A DNA stretch of 64,000 bases, taken from NCBI RefSeq assembly GCF_041146795.1, contig NC_135175.1, forward strand, positions 24,095,075 to 24,159,074, in the 5' to 3' direction. The notes below the pieces were generated by a model. It was not told where the DNA came from, did not search any database, and was given only the letters and a program-made list of their open reading frames with translations. The position numbers and the translations under genes were made by a program. Source of the stretch: Maylandia zebra (lineage: Eukaryota > Chordata > Actinopteri > Cichliformes > Cichlidae). Below are positions 13,101 through 28,500 of this stretch, piece by piece; the stretch's first letter is position 1, and every line of letters starts with the position of its first letter.

Positions 13101-13259
13101 TTACACAAAGCAGCAAGTTGTGTTTCCGGTGGTCCTTTCAGAATAAATTGTGGTCGCCCCACCTCTTTTCCACCCCTTAAACCACAGAAAATACAACTTA
13201 TTTCCGGAAGATGAAATAGATGCCTAATAGATGAAGATGCCTTTCACATAATTTGTTCC

Positions 13260-13815
13260 CATTTCTTCTTTCTATGAAAAAAATACCAAACATATCTCAG
13301 TTTATCAAATATAACAATGCAAATGATCAAAAGATATTACTGAAAACCTGGCACCTCTTGTCAAGTGGTAGCCCTAAATTCTATCTACAGGATAGGATTT
13401 CGCATGGCACTCGTTCCAAACAAACTGCTGATGCAATAAAAGCATATCTGAATTAAAAACACACACAATAGAACACTCTCTGCCATTCACTGGCTTTCCT
13501 ACAGCTCGAACATCAACATTATTGAAGCAGTGTTGGATCATCCTAACAGGGAACAGAACAAAAGGCAGCCAACATTTTCCTGAAGCCTGCTTAAAGAAAA
13601 TACAAGAAGCCCTGCCTAAGAGAGTTCAGGCTGTGTTTATAAAAAATATATATATTATCACACTAAATATTGACTTTTCACCTTTTTGCACAAGCTGTGT
13701 TTTTGCCTTATATACTGTATTTCCATTTGTGTATATATTTTTCAACAAGTGACTGCACATATTTTCCTAGTAAAATATAAAGATATGAAGGATGCCTCGG
13801 GTCTTTTGCACAGTT
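13260..13815 (+). mobile_element. Tc1/mariner-type DNA transposon relic
   Basis: Contains transposase-derived sequence in order: SHGTRSKQTADAIKAYLN (diverged form of HDNDPKQTA...), then 'aacatcaacattattgaagc' encoding NINIIEAVLDH (the DxNxIE catalytic block), then KQLP-like 'aggcagccaacat', and 'gagttcaggctgtg' at the C-terminus. An internal deletion of about 40-50 bp relative to other copies and several frame changes make it inactive. The 3' tail runs to 'cttttgcacagt'. It is intergenic, between COLEC12 and CLUL1. Confidence 0.65.
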
Positions 13816-16210
13816 CTTGGTTTCAAGACATCAGAAAACAACTTCTGTGTCAAGCTCAAAATCTTTGCTTTGACACATTTAGGGGGGAAAACTAATCTAT
13901 TAGTCATTTGTAACAACATATAGATGACATTTTCTGTCCTCTCTTTTAGATTTTCTAAGCGCTTTTAAGGTATCTAAATTTAATTTAGGCACGCTTTTAT
14001 TGTGAAAGCTAAGATACTTCATTTCCGTCACTGGACTCAATTTCTGCATAGCTTTATACATAACTTGACAACCAAACTTGTTACTACATCTGTGCTGCAC
14101 AGCCTTTCAAAGCAGTTACGGTCCCCGGCCCTCCTGCTGAGCCTCCTCCTGTGGGGACAGAGGAGGTGCGGACTGCTTTCAGCACTACAGACCGCGAGAC
14201 GTCGCCCGACGCTGCAGTAATCCAGCCGGAGATGAGATTAGGTTACAGGGGGTTGATAGCAATCTCGTCCCCCGGGTAAAAATCTGGTACCCATTAGAGA
14301 TAATTTCAAAGGTTGGAGAAGGTGGAAGGGAGCACCGCGACATTTCTGCCCAGTTTCTGTTTTGCATATTTAGGCTCATATCTCATGTCCTTCAAGGATT
14401 TAAAAATCATTTTAATATCAGCCTCCCTGCGGTAATAGATTAAATATGCTGTTTGGTGACGTGTTATCGTCTGATTTATCACGGCAGCCCCACAATTCTG
14501 CAAAACACTGCAGAGTATTTTCCATTGCTTCCACAGAACAGGAGAGAATCCTGCAGGAAAAAATAGCAGGCATACAAAAACTAAAATCAAAAACTTATAG
14601 ATTCAAGAAAAAGTCTTATGGCTGCGTGAGAGCTGTACTTCAAAGGTATAAAAAAAGTTTGCATGATCCAGCTGCATGCATAAATTAGTGGAAAAACTAT
14701 AACTATGCATTTTTATTGCCACGATGTCTAAATGAGCTCTGTTTGATAAAGCACAATAAAATCCTCATGACAACATGGCTATATAGATGGTTGCACTTCC
14801 TCTAGAAACAACTTATTTTGCTGAGAAGTGTCCGCTGTTTATCCATATTAGACTGTAAGGTTCACTGGGCGCCATTTTTCTTTAACTCTTCCAGGTGTTG
14901 TGATAATTCCTGGACACTTCCTGTATCCACAGTCTTCAGATCACTGATCAAACACAGAGCTCCAGCTGCATCCTCCCAGACTAACAAGGAACATCAAAGA
15001 AATGAGACAGGCCCACTCTTGCATCTTCAGTCCAGGTTAGTGTCACTGGGTTACATGATGCTAATCTTTTTACACTCGTTCACTTCATGCCAGTAAATTT
15101 TCCAGAAACGGATGCAGACAACATCAAGTGTCTCAGCACTGGAATCCTCTGGGCTTGGAAGGAAAGCAGCACACATGTCCAGCTCAGATCTGTTTGTTCT
15201 TCTTTCTTTGGATAACACAGCCTTCTAACTCTGGCTCAGCACTAATGGCTTGAGTTTGACCCAGTGTGCCACATAACATACTTCAGACCAAGTTGAGATG
15301 ATCAAGCAACTAATTACTTGTTTTACTAAAGGCTTCAAAACTGTTATTTTACTGTCGGCTATGATTGGAGCAGCAGGCTAGTATTGGGGCGCAGAGAGAG
15401 ATCGTGGTGAGCTAATAAAAAGCAGCTGAGGGTCAGGTAGCTTACTACCAAGCTCCTGCTGGTCCTTATTCAGGGGTTGGGACCTCATTTGCTGGGTCAA
15501 GGCTTTCTGCAGTGGGTTCAGATTAGCAGGAGATTTAGAAAGCATACAGGAATTCCACATTTGCCACGGTGCCGCCATGTAGTGATTAGAAAAATGGCAA
15601 CTCAAATCATTCAATTGCTGCAGGAGAGATTCACTGTTGGCAGACTAGAGAAAGTACTTTTCCATAGACTGCTGAGATAGTTTAATAACTTTTTAGTTTA
15701 TTAAAACTGTACCTTAACATAACCGTTCATGCCCTTAAAAAAGAAAGAAAATTATGATCACTTGGGGGCAGCAGTGACAAGCTCTAAAAAATGATGAATT
15801 CTTACTGTAAAATCCTGTTTTTAAAAATAGTCTTAAATCTTCCACAGCTTAACTTACCAACAGGATTTTAAAATGCAACCACTATGACTTTATGCCTGAA
15901 AAAGAGATATAAAAATAAGGTAAAAGAGGGCTGGGCTGTACTTTTATGTAATACCAGATTGTACCACAAGAGGGGGCAGTGAGTCAATGTAACCTTTATC
16001 CAACCAGTAAATGATTAAACATTTTTATTTAGAATGGCAGCCTGCAAATTCCAAAGCATCTTAAATAAATATATATACTTTAAAAAAAAAAGAAGCAGCT
16101 GCAAACATCTGGAAAAATTTAAACAAACTCATTAGACCAACACTGCCTACTGGTAGTAAAGTTTTCAGTTAAAGTTTTTAAGATTAATTAAAAAATAGTG
16201 TCTTTAATAC
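13816..16210. other. Intergenic, no recognised gene
   Basis: No centrin-like (CETN1) or other gene was found between COLEC12 and CLUL1. A short GC-rich patch at about 14117-14240 has open frames on both strands but no known family. Confidence 0.5.
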
Positions 16211-16998
16211 AGCTCCAGGTGTGCGGCTGGAATTTTCCATCAGGATCCTGAGTCTACCTGGTATCGCCCCTGGGCAGGGCCATCTTCTCCTCTGCAGTTC
16301 TACACACCTGGAGCTGATTGCAGGCAATCAAGCCAGAGTGATTTAGGCCTCACGCTGACATTCATTCACCGCCAGTTCATCATCAACTCATGTTGGTAGC
16401 CAGCTTACATGGTTCAGGCTCTCCTTGTGATTTACTCTGCTAACCTTGTTTTCTTGTGACACAGTTCCAGGACTCACCTTGACTCAAACCTCAAGCTTAA
16501 GCTCCTCTTTTGGACTCAGGATACCTTACCCAATCTTTGAAATCACTCTGTGCCTCATCTGCCTGCCCTTCCGCTATTGCACATCATCAGAAACCTTCAG
16601 ATCTCAGGTCAGCCATCCCACACCGTCCAGCTCACTCTGGATTCACGTCACCCCTCCCTCATTGCTTACTCACTCCACCTGCAAGTAAGAAAAGTTGTAA
16701 AACATACTAACCATCTACAGAGCTCCTCTCCACTACCCTTCCCTAATTCAGTTGTCCTCTCTCCTCAGTGTGACTGCTAAACTGCTACGTTCCAGTGTAT
16801 ATCAATTCCCCCCTCTCAATCCATGTCAAGCTAGCCACGTAAACTAGGCCTCGCCACGTCAAGTCCTGTGTTTTATTGCCTCTGTCCTTACTTATCATAT
16901 TTTGAGTTTAACCAATAAACACCGTAAAACGTTCTGCTGTCTCTGCTCTGGGTTCCTACACAGTCCAGTTTTTGGACCAAGCTTTCGGTCTTATGACA
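16210..16998 (+). mobile_element. Possible solo LTR fossil
   Basis: A pyrimidine-rich stretch of CT-biased sequence ends with 'accaataaacaccg', a G/T-rich tail and 'cttatgacaca', the layout of a fish Ty3/Gypsy-like LTR (polyadenylation signal followed by a short R/U5). No internal coding region is present, which would fit a solo LTR. Terminal repeats or target duplications could not be established, so this is a weak call. It looks old. Confidence 0.3.
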
Positions 16999-18676
16999 CA
17001 CTATTTCTAAGTATGATGACTTCCAGGATCAGATAGTTTCCAGTTTTCTCTGTGTGGATGGAAGACAGATTGGTAACGAACTAAAGGAAGAGTCTGAATA
17101 CGTAAGTGGAGAAACGCACAAATGCTGATGTTTCAATGAGGAAAACTAAGTATAAAAATGTTGTATGTAAAGTTAGATGTTTAATTACTAAGTGATAATG
17201 CATACAGTCACAATATCATTCTCCATAACCGGAAGAGTTTCAGACAGAGTGCCAGAAAGCTTTGTAGCTGTTCTGGTTACTCATGATGACAGATGGGTTT
17301 CAGTAAGACACAAGAGCCTAAAGGATTACATGCAGTTTCTTTTGGCTGTTTATCACCAGCTAGTACATTTACAGCACAGGTAACCATATCACCAGGCATA
17401 CAGCTGTATTACGTGAAGTTGAAATGACAGTGCACATTGTAGAGTCAGGGTTCTTATCGATCTAAACCATATTTCGTGTTCCCTGGACTGGATTATACAG
17501 CTGTCTTCTACTGATTTTTTTTTGATACCCTACAGAAATGAATGGCTGCCTGGAATGGTAGAAAAACGGAAAACAAGCAACATAAACTGAAAGTCTACAC
17601 AGTTTGTTGTTAAAGCTTAAACTAAGAGCAGCTGTATATCCTCTTTTCAGTTACCCTGTTTTGTGTATAGTGTGCACGTGTGCATGTGCAGTCCTCCTGC
17701 TCCTGTTGTGGCCTGCAGTGCAGAGCTTAACCCATGATTGAGACCATGCCAGTGTGTGTGCCAATTCTCTGCAGGGGGCTCAGGCTTACTGTCAGTCTGA
17801 TAGAGATTAAAGCATAAAGTTTTACCTAAGGAGGGCTCTGGACTATGTTAGAGACCATTAAGTGCGTGAGACAGACAAACAACTGAGCACGTTATATTTA
17901 CAGAGCATTAAAGTTGATCTGCAGGTATGCAGCGCGCATAAGGCTTAATAACCAATAATGCAAACACACTAATAGGATCTGTACTGCTGAGTAGATCCAT
18001 AAAAATAGAACAATCCTCGGAGGAACCAGACTGTGTCAGTCTCATCCTTCCATAAGCACAAGCTGCTGCTTTTTTTTTTTCGGGAGTCGGATATTTTCAG
18101 AGCTCTCAAGGTAAAAGCTTGTTCTACATTTCTTCGGTTTGTGTTTTGCACAGAATGGCACAGTTGCAGTGCAACAGCAGGCTTGGATGAGATATTGGAG
18201 GAGACTTGCAATACAGCTGTTGTTTTTTTTAAACTAGATATTTTAAATGTTTGCAACCTGGAAGACATCTTACTCTGTGTTCACTGAAGGTTAATGGGAA
18301 TAATTTGCATTGATAAGACGCCATAAACTAAATAAATATGCAGTATTCAGAGCAAAAACACACAGTTATGGTTGTTTCCTGTTATTTACTATTTACTTGC
18401 TGTTGCTTTCAGCTCATTTAAGAAAAAAATTGTGTAGTAATTTGAGGTTTTGTTGTGTACATTTTTTGGATATTCACCTTTATGTATAATTCATCTGCAC
18501 TTTATGGTAGCAAGCCATCATATTTCCTAATGTGATACTAATGAACAAATCCAAAAAGATTAACTGACAGCTGCCTTAGTGGATCTGTTCAGCTCATCAT
18601 GTTTATTGGTTTGACATTGATTTCATATTGGATACTAATGAACTGACATTTTATCCACTCCCCTTCATCCTGTAAA
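16999..18676. other. Intergenic, upstream of CLUL1
   Basis: Nothing recognised. Short open frames only, with a T13 run near 18069. Any CLUL1 enhancers would fall here but I cannot point to one. Confidence 0.4.
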
Positions 18677-18680
18677 TATT

Positions 18681-18690
18681 ATATATAAAT
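18681..18690 (+). promoter_or_regulatory. TATA box candidate of CLUL1
   Basis: The sequence atatataaat lies 88-97 bases upstream of the CLUL1 start codon, leaving room for a short 5' UTR in the same exon as the signal peptide. Confidence 0.5.
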
Positions 18691-18777
18691 TTGCTTGTGA
18701 GCTGGCACCACCATGTGGTCGTTGTTTCTTTTTGCTAGAAAAAAAATTTCTTCTCCTGTTCTGAAGCTTGAGGCACG

Positions 18778-21481
18778 ATGTGGAGGTTTCTTGCTCAGAT
18801 TCTCTTCATCGCTGAAGTCATGCTCTGTGCCGCCGACTCTCCTCCGATCAGCGAGGAAACACTGAAAAGTAAGGCCTTCGCTGACGGAAAAGAAAAGCGA
18901 AAAACAAGACACCAGTGATTACTGTTGCAGAGCTTAAAGTATTGTGTGTTCCACGGGTGTGTGCAGGGCTTTCCGCAGCGGGAGAGCAGTATGTTGATGA
19001 GGAACTAAAGGGAACTTTGCTCGGAGTGAAGCAGGTGAAGGAAATGATGGAGAAGAAAGAAGAGAAGCACAGGCACCTGATGGATGCACTGAGGCACAGC
19101 AGTGATAAGAAGAAGGTGAATTCTGTTCGTTTTGCACTGTGCTGATCGTCCAGTTTCAAAAATCCTGCACAGCATTTGTGGCTGGTTAAGATGTAACCGC
19201 AATTAAAACCGTGTTTAAACGGTTTCATGCCAGTCCTTGTGCATTTTTCTGAAACCCACCACATATTTTCTGCTTCACAAAGACAAAGTCACATGGAGAG
19301 ACCTCAAAGCAGACAGTGAAAAATGAGTGTGGGAGTGCAGCTGGTTAAGTGAGTCTGGGGTGTAGTTTTACTACAGTCAGGATAAATTAACTGTCTCTAG
19401 ATTATTATATTTTCTGAGTGTTTTCAGAACGCAGGGCAGGGCAGAGTGCCAGAGCCTCAGACTTCATCTTATCCTCTGTGGTTTATTAAAAGGGAATGTA
19501 TCTGTGACAGAGTTTTCTGTTTTTTGGGTTGGGTTTTAGGGGGTGATGCAGCTGGCCAAAGAAACACAGCAAAAAGTCGAGGAAGCCGAACAACAATGTC
19601 AAGATTTAACCAAATCTTCCTTTGGGGAGTGCCAACCATGTTTGGAAGATTCTTGTAAGGCCTTCTATACATCTACGTGTCGCCGCGGCTTCGCCTCTTT
19701 CTCGTTCAAGGTTTGACTTCAGCACATTCCAACAAAAGGAATCTCTTTAGGACTGATGTTTAAGGTGCAAACATATCTCTGTGAATCTCTCTCCCTCCCT
19801 TCAGGTAGAGGAGTTTTTCAGGAAAATGGCCACTAAGTTGGAAGATGCCGAGCAGGTCCACAATAAAAATCAGGAGAATTCAGGTGAAAATGTCGCAGCT
19901 GAAAAGCAGGTCACAGAGGACAAATCCAATATGGAGCTGCTGCAGGCTGAAGCATCGTTCAGCGACCTGTTGTCAAACATCAGCCTTTTGTACAACCAGA
20001 GCATTGGTCTGGCCAAGAAGATGCAACCCGTGTTTGGTCACGCCTTTCTAGAAACCTTTGCCACTGAGCTGCAGTCCAGCACGCTTTCGACCAGAGGGTC
20101 AAGCTCTGGCTTCCTTGGGTCGGTGGGTTTGGAGCACGTTCTTCACTCAGTGCTTGACTTTGGGAAGAGCGTGCTGGAAGGCTTCAGTGCCCCAGTGGCT
20201 GATTTGTTTGAGGAAATAAAAGAAGCTGAAGAGTACGTTCAGCAATCAAGTCGAGGTATCTGATGCACAACGCTGCACTCTTAAATGTGTGTGTTTGTAG
20301 ACAATGGTTGTTTGTGTGTAACATAATTCATGTCCACCTACAAAGATACAGGCTTGTTTTCTGCAATGGGACCGCTGCAGAGCAGATATATGTGCAGAAG
20401 ACTCCGCAGACAAGCATCAGAGTGCTGGAAGCTTCAAGACCTGTGTGAGACATGCAGGGATTATCTGTTAAAGGGTAAATCCAGATTTATTTTGCCACTC
20501 TTCCCACACAGACACATATAAACAGTTTAAAACTGGTTTTATTTGACGTTAAAAAGAAGGAAAACTATGGAAAACAAAAAATGTCTGTCACAATTTCCTA
20601 GAGTCTCAATGCCACATAGCTTGTTGGGTCTGAAAAACTGTCCAAACCCAACAATGTGGTCAGATTAAAATGATTTAGCAGACACAAAAACAGAACATTC
20701 ACATCTGAGAAATGGGAATCAACTTGTTTAGGGCATTTTTGAGGCTTTACTTGTTAAAATAGTTGTTGATTAGTTTTCTCTTGACTGAGAGGATTTTAAA
20801 AAATGGTTTTAACGCTTTTTAGATAGATGCTTAAAATTCTTTCATCAGGAATAATGCAAAAAAAAAAAAGTCCTTTAGTTCAACATGAACATCTGGATTT
20901 CTGCCTCCTCATACAGCATGCCCCAGCATGCAGCAGTTGCACTCTGAGATGGAGGAGATGTACATGCTGCTGAACGCCTCCCGTCAGCAGTATGACGGCA
21001 GGCTGCAGCTGGTCCACAGACACACAGCAGACACTCAGATGTGGCTCAGCAGCATGCATGACAAGTATGGCTGGGTCAGCCAGCTGTCCAACAGCACAGT
21101 GGACCCACACAGCATCTTCAGTGTGATATTGGTATGTGGCTAGTGATGCTGCATCTGTAGACATTATCTTTGCTGTATAAATTGGGAAGCTTTTATTAAG
21201 GTTGCAACAAGCCAAGGTTGCAATTTTGAGTCAGACGGCTACTTTCATTTTCATCTCTTCTCATCTTTTAGGTGAGTCCACAGCAACAGATAAAGAATAA
21301 CAAGCCTAAAGCAGACAGCAGTGTCACTGTCTCCATAATGGATTCAGCCCCAGTAACCATACTGGTCCCAGCAGATCTGGAGGTGGATGACCCTGCTTTC
21401 ATCCAAAATGTTGCTCTAGAGGCTCTGACACTATATAAACGGAAGATAAAAGGTATTGATCCCACGATTGTGGTCCCTTAG
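18778..21481 (+). CDS. clul1: CLUL1 (clusterin-like protein 1), complete
   Basis: Secreted clusterin-family protein; in mammals it is enriched in cone photoreceptors (family knowledge) and its molecular role is unclear. Coding exons: 18778-18868, 18967-19115, 19540-19710, 19805-20255, 20352-20474 (or from 20346), 20917-21131, 21272-21481, all with GT-AG borders and compatible phases; 469 aa, close to human (466). Residues 1-20 (MWRFLAQILFIAEVMLCAAD) are a signal peptide. The clusterin signature is exact: cysteines at 100, 111, 114, 119, 127 (spacing 11-3-5-8), and a second cluster spaced 10-7-3-8 spanning exons 5-6; these form the five alpha-beta disulfides in clusterin. Predicted amphipathic helices lie around both clusters. 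The gene lies 5' of TYMS on the same strand, about 1 kb from stop to start. The only ambiguity is two in-phase acceptors at exon 5. Confidence 0.93.
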
Positions 21482-21981
21482 TGCAGTATTTGGCTACCAG
21501 CATCACCTGGCAGAGTTCCAAATCGAATTTAACCCAGATGAACTGCGATCATTTGAAAGCGCTTTACACTGCGATCGCTACAGATTGGATAGTATGTTGC
21601 AATCCAAGATGATAATGTGACTAGAAAAACAATCATACATTCCTCTTTTTATTGACTTGTTTAAAAAGATTAATTGGATCTACATGAAATCAATCTCTAA
21701 TTATATTATATTTTTTGTTTTTTAATGGTCTGTACACTTACATAATGTAAAACTTAATAGTTTTTTTCTGCACAGGAATGGAGTAATGTGATCATACCAC
21801 CATGGGAACAGTTTCTTCATGCAGAGTGAAGAGTCCAGGACATTCAGGTTTTCTCGTGCACAATTAAGCTGATCTGTATAATACTTGAAAATGCACCGCA
21901 TAGACCTCTAAACCTTCATATGCACAGTTTATGTTGTTCTTATTCATGTATTTTGATGCTTAGATTTTTAAACGTCTACGC

Positions 21982-21987
21982 AATAAA
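21982..21987 (+). terminator. CLUL1 polyadenylation signal
   Basis: AATAAA about 500 bases after the CLUL1 stop. A second AATAAA at about 22094 could be an alternative. Both lie upstream of the TYMS start region. Confidence 0.6.
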
Positions 21988-22189
21988 ACAGTGTACACTC
22001 CTCAACCTCTATTTTGTTTGTTATTTATGTCACGAGTACTTTTGAATTTAGTTTTTGAATCGTACTTCATAGTATGTTTTGTTTACAGTTTTAAATAAAT
22101 GCAAACCGTGGTTTGCATCTCGTAAATCTGTAAGAACAGTGAAAGGGTGACTTTTGTTCGTATGCATTTCTCTTATCGATTCATAGTTT

Positions 22190-22330
22190 TCAATCACGTG
22201 ATCGACTCACTAATTTGGCGGTAAAGGGGCGCAGTGGTGTTTTGCCCACGTGAACCTTGCTTTGTTGCACATGCGGAAGAGGTCCATATAAGAAAAATCT
22301 TCTCCTTCTATGATTGGCCGTTCTATCGCT
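22190..22330 (+). promoter_or_regulatory. TYMS promoter region
   Basis: TATA-less sequence with two E-boxes CACGTG (22195-22200 and 22247-22252), an E2F-like TTTGGCGG (22214-22221) and an inverted CCAAT box (attgg near 22313). E2F and CCAAT sites fit S-phase control known for thymidylate synthase genes; their function here is inferred. Confidence 0.5.
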
Positions 22331-22451
22331 GTACCCAGAACAGCCAACCAGAGAAGCAGTTTGACTGGGAGCGCAACAAAATGCAAAAAATGAGCGGGAG
22401 TTCTTCAGTTGATTCTGAGGCTGGAAACACTGAAACAGTTTATTTACAAAA

Positions 22452-24534
<2,083 letters not shown>

Positions 24535-24736
24535 ACTCAAGTCACAACGTTGTTCTGAATGAACAGTATGCTCTCCACTGTAATGTGTGCCTGCTTCACT
24601 CATGCTAAAAGTTCAGTTTTTTTTCTGTCTGGTTTGGGTGAACTCTCTTTTAAGCCTTAAGCACTTCAAAGTGTTTTTTTCTCTCTCTTCAAGTTCTTTG
24701 TTTTGTGTTTTAAATGAATAATTATCTAAGTCTGTA

Positions 24737-24742
24737 AATAAA
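24737..24742 (+). terminator. TYMS polyadenylation signal
   Basis: AATAAA 203 bases after the TYMS stop, in 'ctgtaaataaagatg'. Confidence 0.65.
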
Positions 24743-24837
24743 GATGTTAACTTTGTCAGCTTGAGCGCAATCTAGTTGTACATTCAGTACAAAATATGAC
24801 ACTGGTGGGTAAGTGGAGAGTTTGCTTTGATTTTTAG

Positions 24838-24843
24838 TTTATT
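24838..24843 (-). terminator. Candidate distal polyadenylation signal of ENOSF1
   Basis: The plus strand 'tttatt' reads AATAAA on the minus strand, 681 bases past the ENOSF1 stop and about 100 bases from the TYMS signal. A weaker ATTAAA is at 25007-25012 (minus). Which one is used is unknown. Confidence 0.35.
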
Positions 24844-25523
24844 TAAAGAGTTTGAAGATGCTAGTTGTGACTTTGCAAGACGTCACAAAAGTTAAAAGAT
24901 GTGTTCATATATCCTAATAAAGGACGGGTTTACCAATTAAAACTAAGTAAAGGGTGTCACATACAGTGAGCCCAGGTTGCCTACTTTACAGCTTTGTCCA
25001 CAAGTCTTTAATTCCATGTATTTGCAACTTCCTATATGCTAACTGATGAACTGGAGTTGTACACCCATGAACTGTTTGGCTTAAACAGGGTAGCATCCTT
25101 CAGATATCTTGTTAATGGGTTTCTGCTGCAAAGCACTGCATAGGAGGGAAATTCTTCAGAAGACAGAATTTAGAGGATTTACATGATAAGTGCTTATGAA
25201 GGAAAGATGACCACAATCTGATGACTTAAGAGGACTTAATACAAGGTTTACAGCTTGACTTGTAATTTTTCAAGTTTCATTAATATAGTTCTATTTCACA
25301 GCAGCAGTTTTCTCACAGCACTTTACATTATAAAGGAAAGACCAAAGAGTATTAAAAAAAAATCAAATGATTCACTAAAGCTTGGCACTTTGATCAGTAA
25401 GAAGAAAAATATTCTATTTACGGTAACAGAAAAAGAGCTCTGGAGAAAGTTAATTTCAGTTCCCCAGGCTTTCTGAAAGACTTTTTCTTTGGACATTTTC
25501 AGTCCAGTCCTTTTATACAGTCC

Positions 25524-28500
25524 CTATTTCTTTATTTCCTGTTTCCATATGTCTCCTTCAGGGTACTCATGTCGGTTCACAGATTCCTCCAGCATCTCAC
25601 AAGAATAGCCTGGATCCTGAAATCAAAGAGCAGAACGATCTATACCAGCAGCTGTAAACAACGCAAAGTTGTTTTTTTTTTTCAGAGTAATGCAGATTGA
25701 CTTCCTAATCAGTTTCTTGCCTTCGGTGGCATATAGTGGGCGTCTTGAATCACTACAGGACTAGTGAAGTGCTCGTGGAGGTGGTCTACATATTCACACA
25801 TTCTGGGGGGAAAACAAATCAAAAAGTCAGTGTTTGGTTATAATCACTGAGATCAAACTGTTGATAAAAATAAACGCTGCTCCTACCGGTTCCTGAGATC
25901 CGCAGACACGCAGATGTAATCAAACAGAATCAGATGCTGGACGAGCTCACAGAGCCCGACTCCACCGGCATGAGGACACACAGGCACTGAGAAAGAAGAA
26001 ACGCAAACCCACGAGTTTCCTCTGTGTAGGCAGTATTTGTCTAATAACCTTTGAGGGCCTTTGGCAACTTTTAAAAAACATGCCTTGGGGATCTGTATGA
26101 TTCATGATTGTTATTCCTTGAACTTTTACCTTGGAACTTGTAAGCCATCAGCAGCACGGCCAGGTTCTCGTTGACACTGCCCAGCCTACAGCTGTCTATC
26201 TGGACAAACTGCAGTGCAGAGGCCTGCAGGAACTGCTTAAACATCACCCTGTTGTGACACTGGAGAGAAAACTCAACTCAACTCAACTAAAAATATAACC
26301 CATCAAAGATATGCTTGTTGGAACAGACCTGAGCTCTGACCTGCTCGCCTGTTGCCACTCCAATCCCCAGTGGAGCCAAAGCCTGCAACAAGAAAGTTGT
26401 TTATAACTCAACAGCCCTGGATGGATGACTGAATGTACCTAAGAGACAGAAAGAGGGTCCTGTTCTTGTGTTTATTGTTACCCTTAATATTATTCATTAG
26501 AAATCAATGATACAACCATATAGAGGTTTAAAACGACTGCCAAGGGATGCAAAATAGCCACAGAAAGACATAAAATGTATCTGATGGTTGCTTTGTTTTG
26601 ATGATTTTTCAACCTTTCTGTTGTCCCATATACATACTGTATCACAGAAATGCCTTTCATACACATAAACAAGCTGAAAACTAGAAATTATTCTCTTACC
26701 TTGGAAATAGCAGCATGACCCAGGATGTCATCTGGAGACGTGGGCTCCTCGATCCAAAGGGGTTTGACCTCAGCCAGTCTGGACACCCAACTTATGGCCT
26801 CGGCTACGTCCCATCTCTGGTTGGCGTCGATCATCTAACAGGAAAATAAACCCCTTTGGTATAATTTCCTAATGCCATTACACATGCAGGGGCAAGAACA
26901 GGCTTACCAATGTGCTGCTGGGTCCAATCATTTTCCTTATGAGGCAGCACCGGCGTATGTCGTCCTCTAGATCAGCGCCAACCTTCACCTTAAATCTGGT
27001 CCATCCACTTTTAAGAGCATCCGAGCAGAGCTTAACAGAAACATGACTGTCATTATAGTTAGTAGTATGCCTAACTAGGCACACTGTTTGCTGAGCGATT
27101 TATACAACAGAGACCTGCTTGAGCTGCTGGTCTGAGTATCCGAGCCAAGCACAGGAGGTGGTATATGCAGGATAACCCTCTTTCAGCATCTGATCCTCTG
27201 ATGGAAAAAAGATATGTACTGAATTAAATTGTGTTTAAATGGAATAAACTGGCCTTTTATGGTGGCTGAAAGGGCTCTGGTTGATTTCTAAAGAGGCAGT
27301 AATTAGTGTGCTCACCTCTCTGCTTCTTGCCCTCCTGTGCTTTCACAAGTATGTCTAAGAAAAGAATGAAGACAGAAGGAGTGTGACACAGCGTTTTGGT
27401 AACACTGCATTTCTCAAACTGTACTGGACACACTCAATGACGTCAAAAACCAGTCTCACCCAGAGCTTCTTCCTCTGTAAGCACATCAGTGATGTATCTG
27501 AAGTCGATGCACGACACAATCTGCTTCGGGTCCTGAATTGACAAATACATGGCATGATATTTCCCTTGTGATTACATCTCGGATATAAATCGGTGGAGTA
27601 AATTATCTCTGACTCACCATGTCCACGAGCAGCTTCCACAGCGGCTGTGGAAAAAGTCTGTGAGCCATGATGTGTCATGCTTTATGAAAGAAACAAAGTT
27701 TTACTTATTAAGCTTCATCTGAGATTTCCCCACCTTGCCTTCAGCTCTTGCCCAGAGGTCCCACACAGCATTCAGGACTGCAGCAGTGGCCAGGTGGATC
27801 ACTCCTTTCTCTGGGCCTAACTGTACCAGACGAGAGTCATAATTACATCTAGCAAAACTGGAGAGTACACCGCCGTTTGTTAATAGACACATTTTTCATC
27901 ATGCATTTATTAACTAGGTCTCTTTTTATAGTTAATTATTGTTGGAGGCTTTTTTGGCATGAAAAAACAAGCATACATTATTCAACAACACTGGCAAAGC
28001 CACCAGTCTGAATAAGCTGTCTCGTATGGATACAAAAGTGTGGGCACCGCTAGATAAATGACATATTTTATAAATATAAAATATGTCATTTAACATTTAT
28101 TCAATAATCATATTGATATTAACCCATAAGTGTTAAACACCGAGTGAATATCAGCAGATTCCATCAGTCAAGTGAAACTGATATTAGCTTGAAATCTAAA
28201 GAAATGACTGTAATCTGGTCATGTTTGTTATGTTATGTTTGTACTCTCACCCATCTCATCTGGCCATCACTGGTCAGGAGGCGGTAAAATCCACGGAAGT
28301 TACTCACAATCTCCTGCAAAGATTTGCCGATAACTAGTCCTGCAAGGGCCTTGACAGCGCACAGCACTGTGGGGTTTCAACCAGCAACAAAAACAAAGAA
28401 AAACTGGATGAAGATCAAAACTTCAACAAAGCTCTATAATTTTAATAAACCTCATTTAAACAGATACAGGGACTGTGGAGTCTGAGAAGACAGCCCTGCA

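Noticed and set aside
15963-15982. CTCF-like 'ccacaagagggggcagt'
   Set aside because: Two extra G bases disrupt the core spacing.
12814-18777. Possible CETN1 between COLEC12 and CLUL1
   Set aside because: No EF-hand motifs (DxDxDG) in any frame of the interval.
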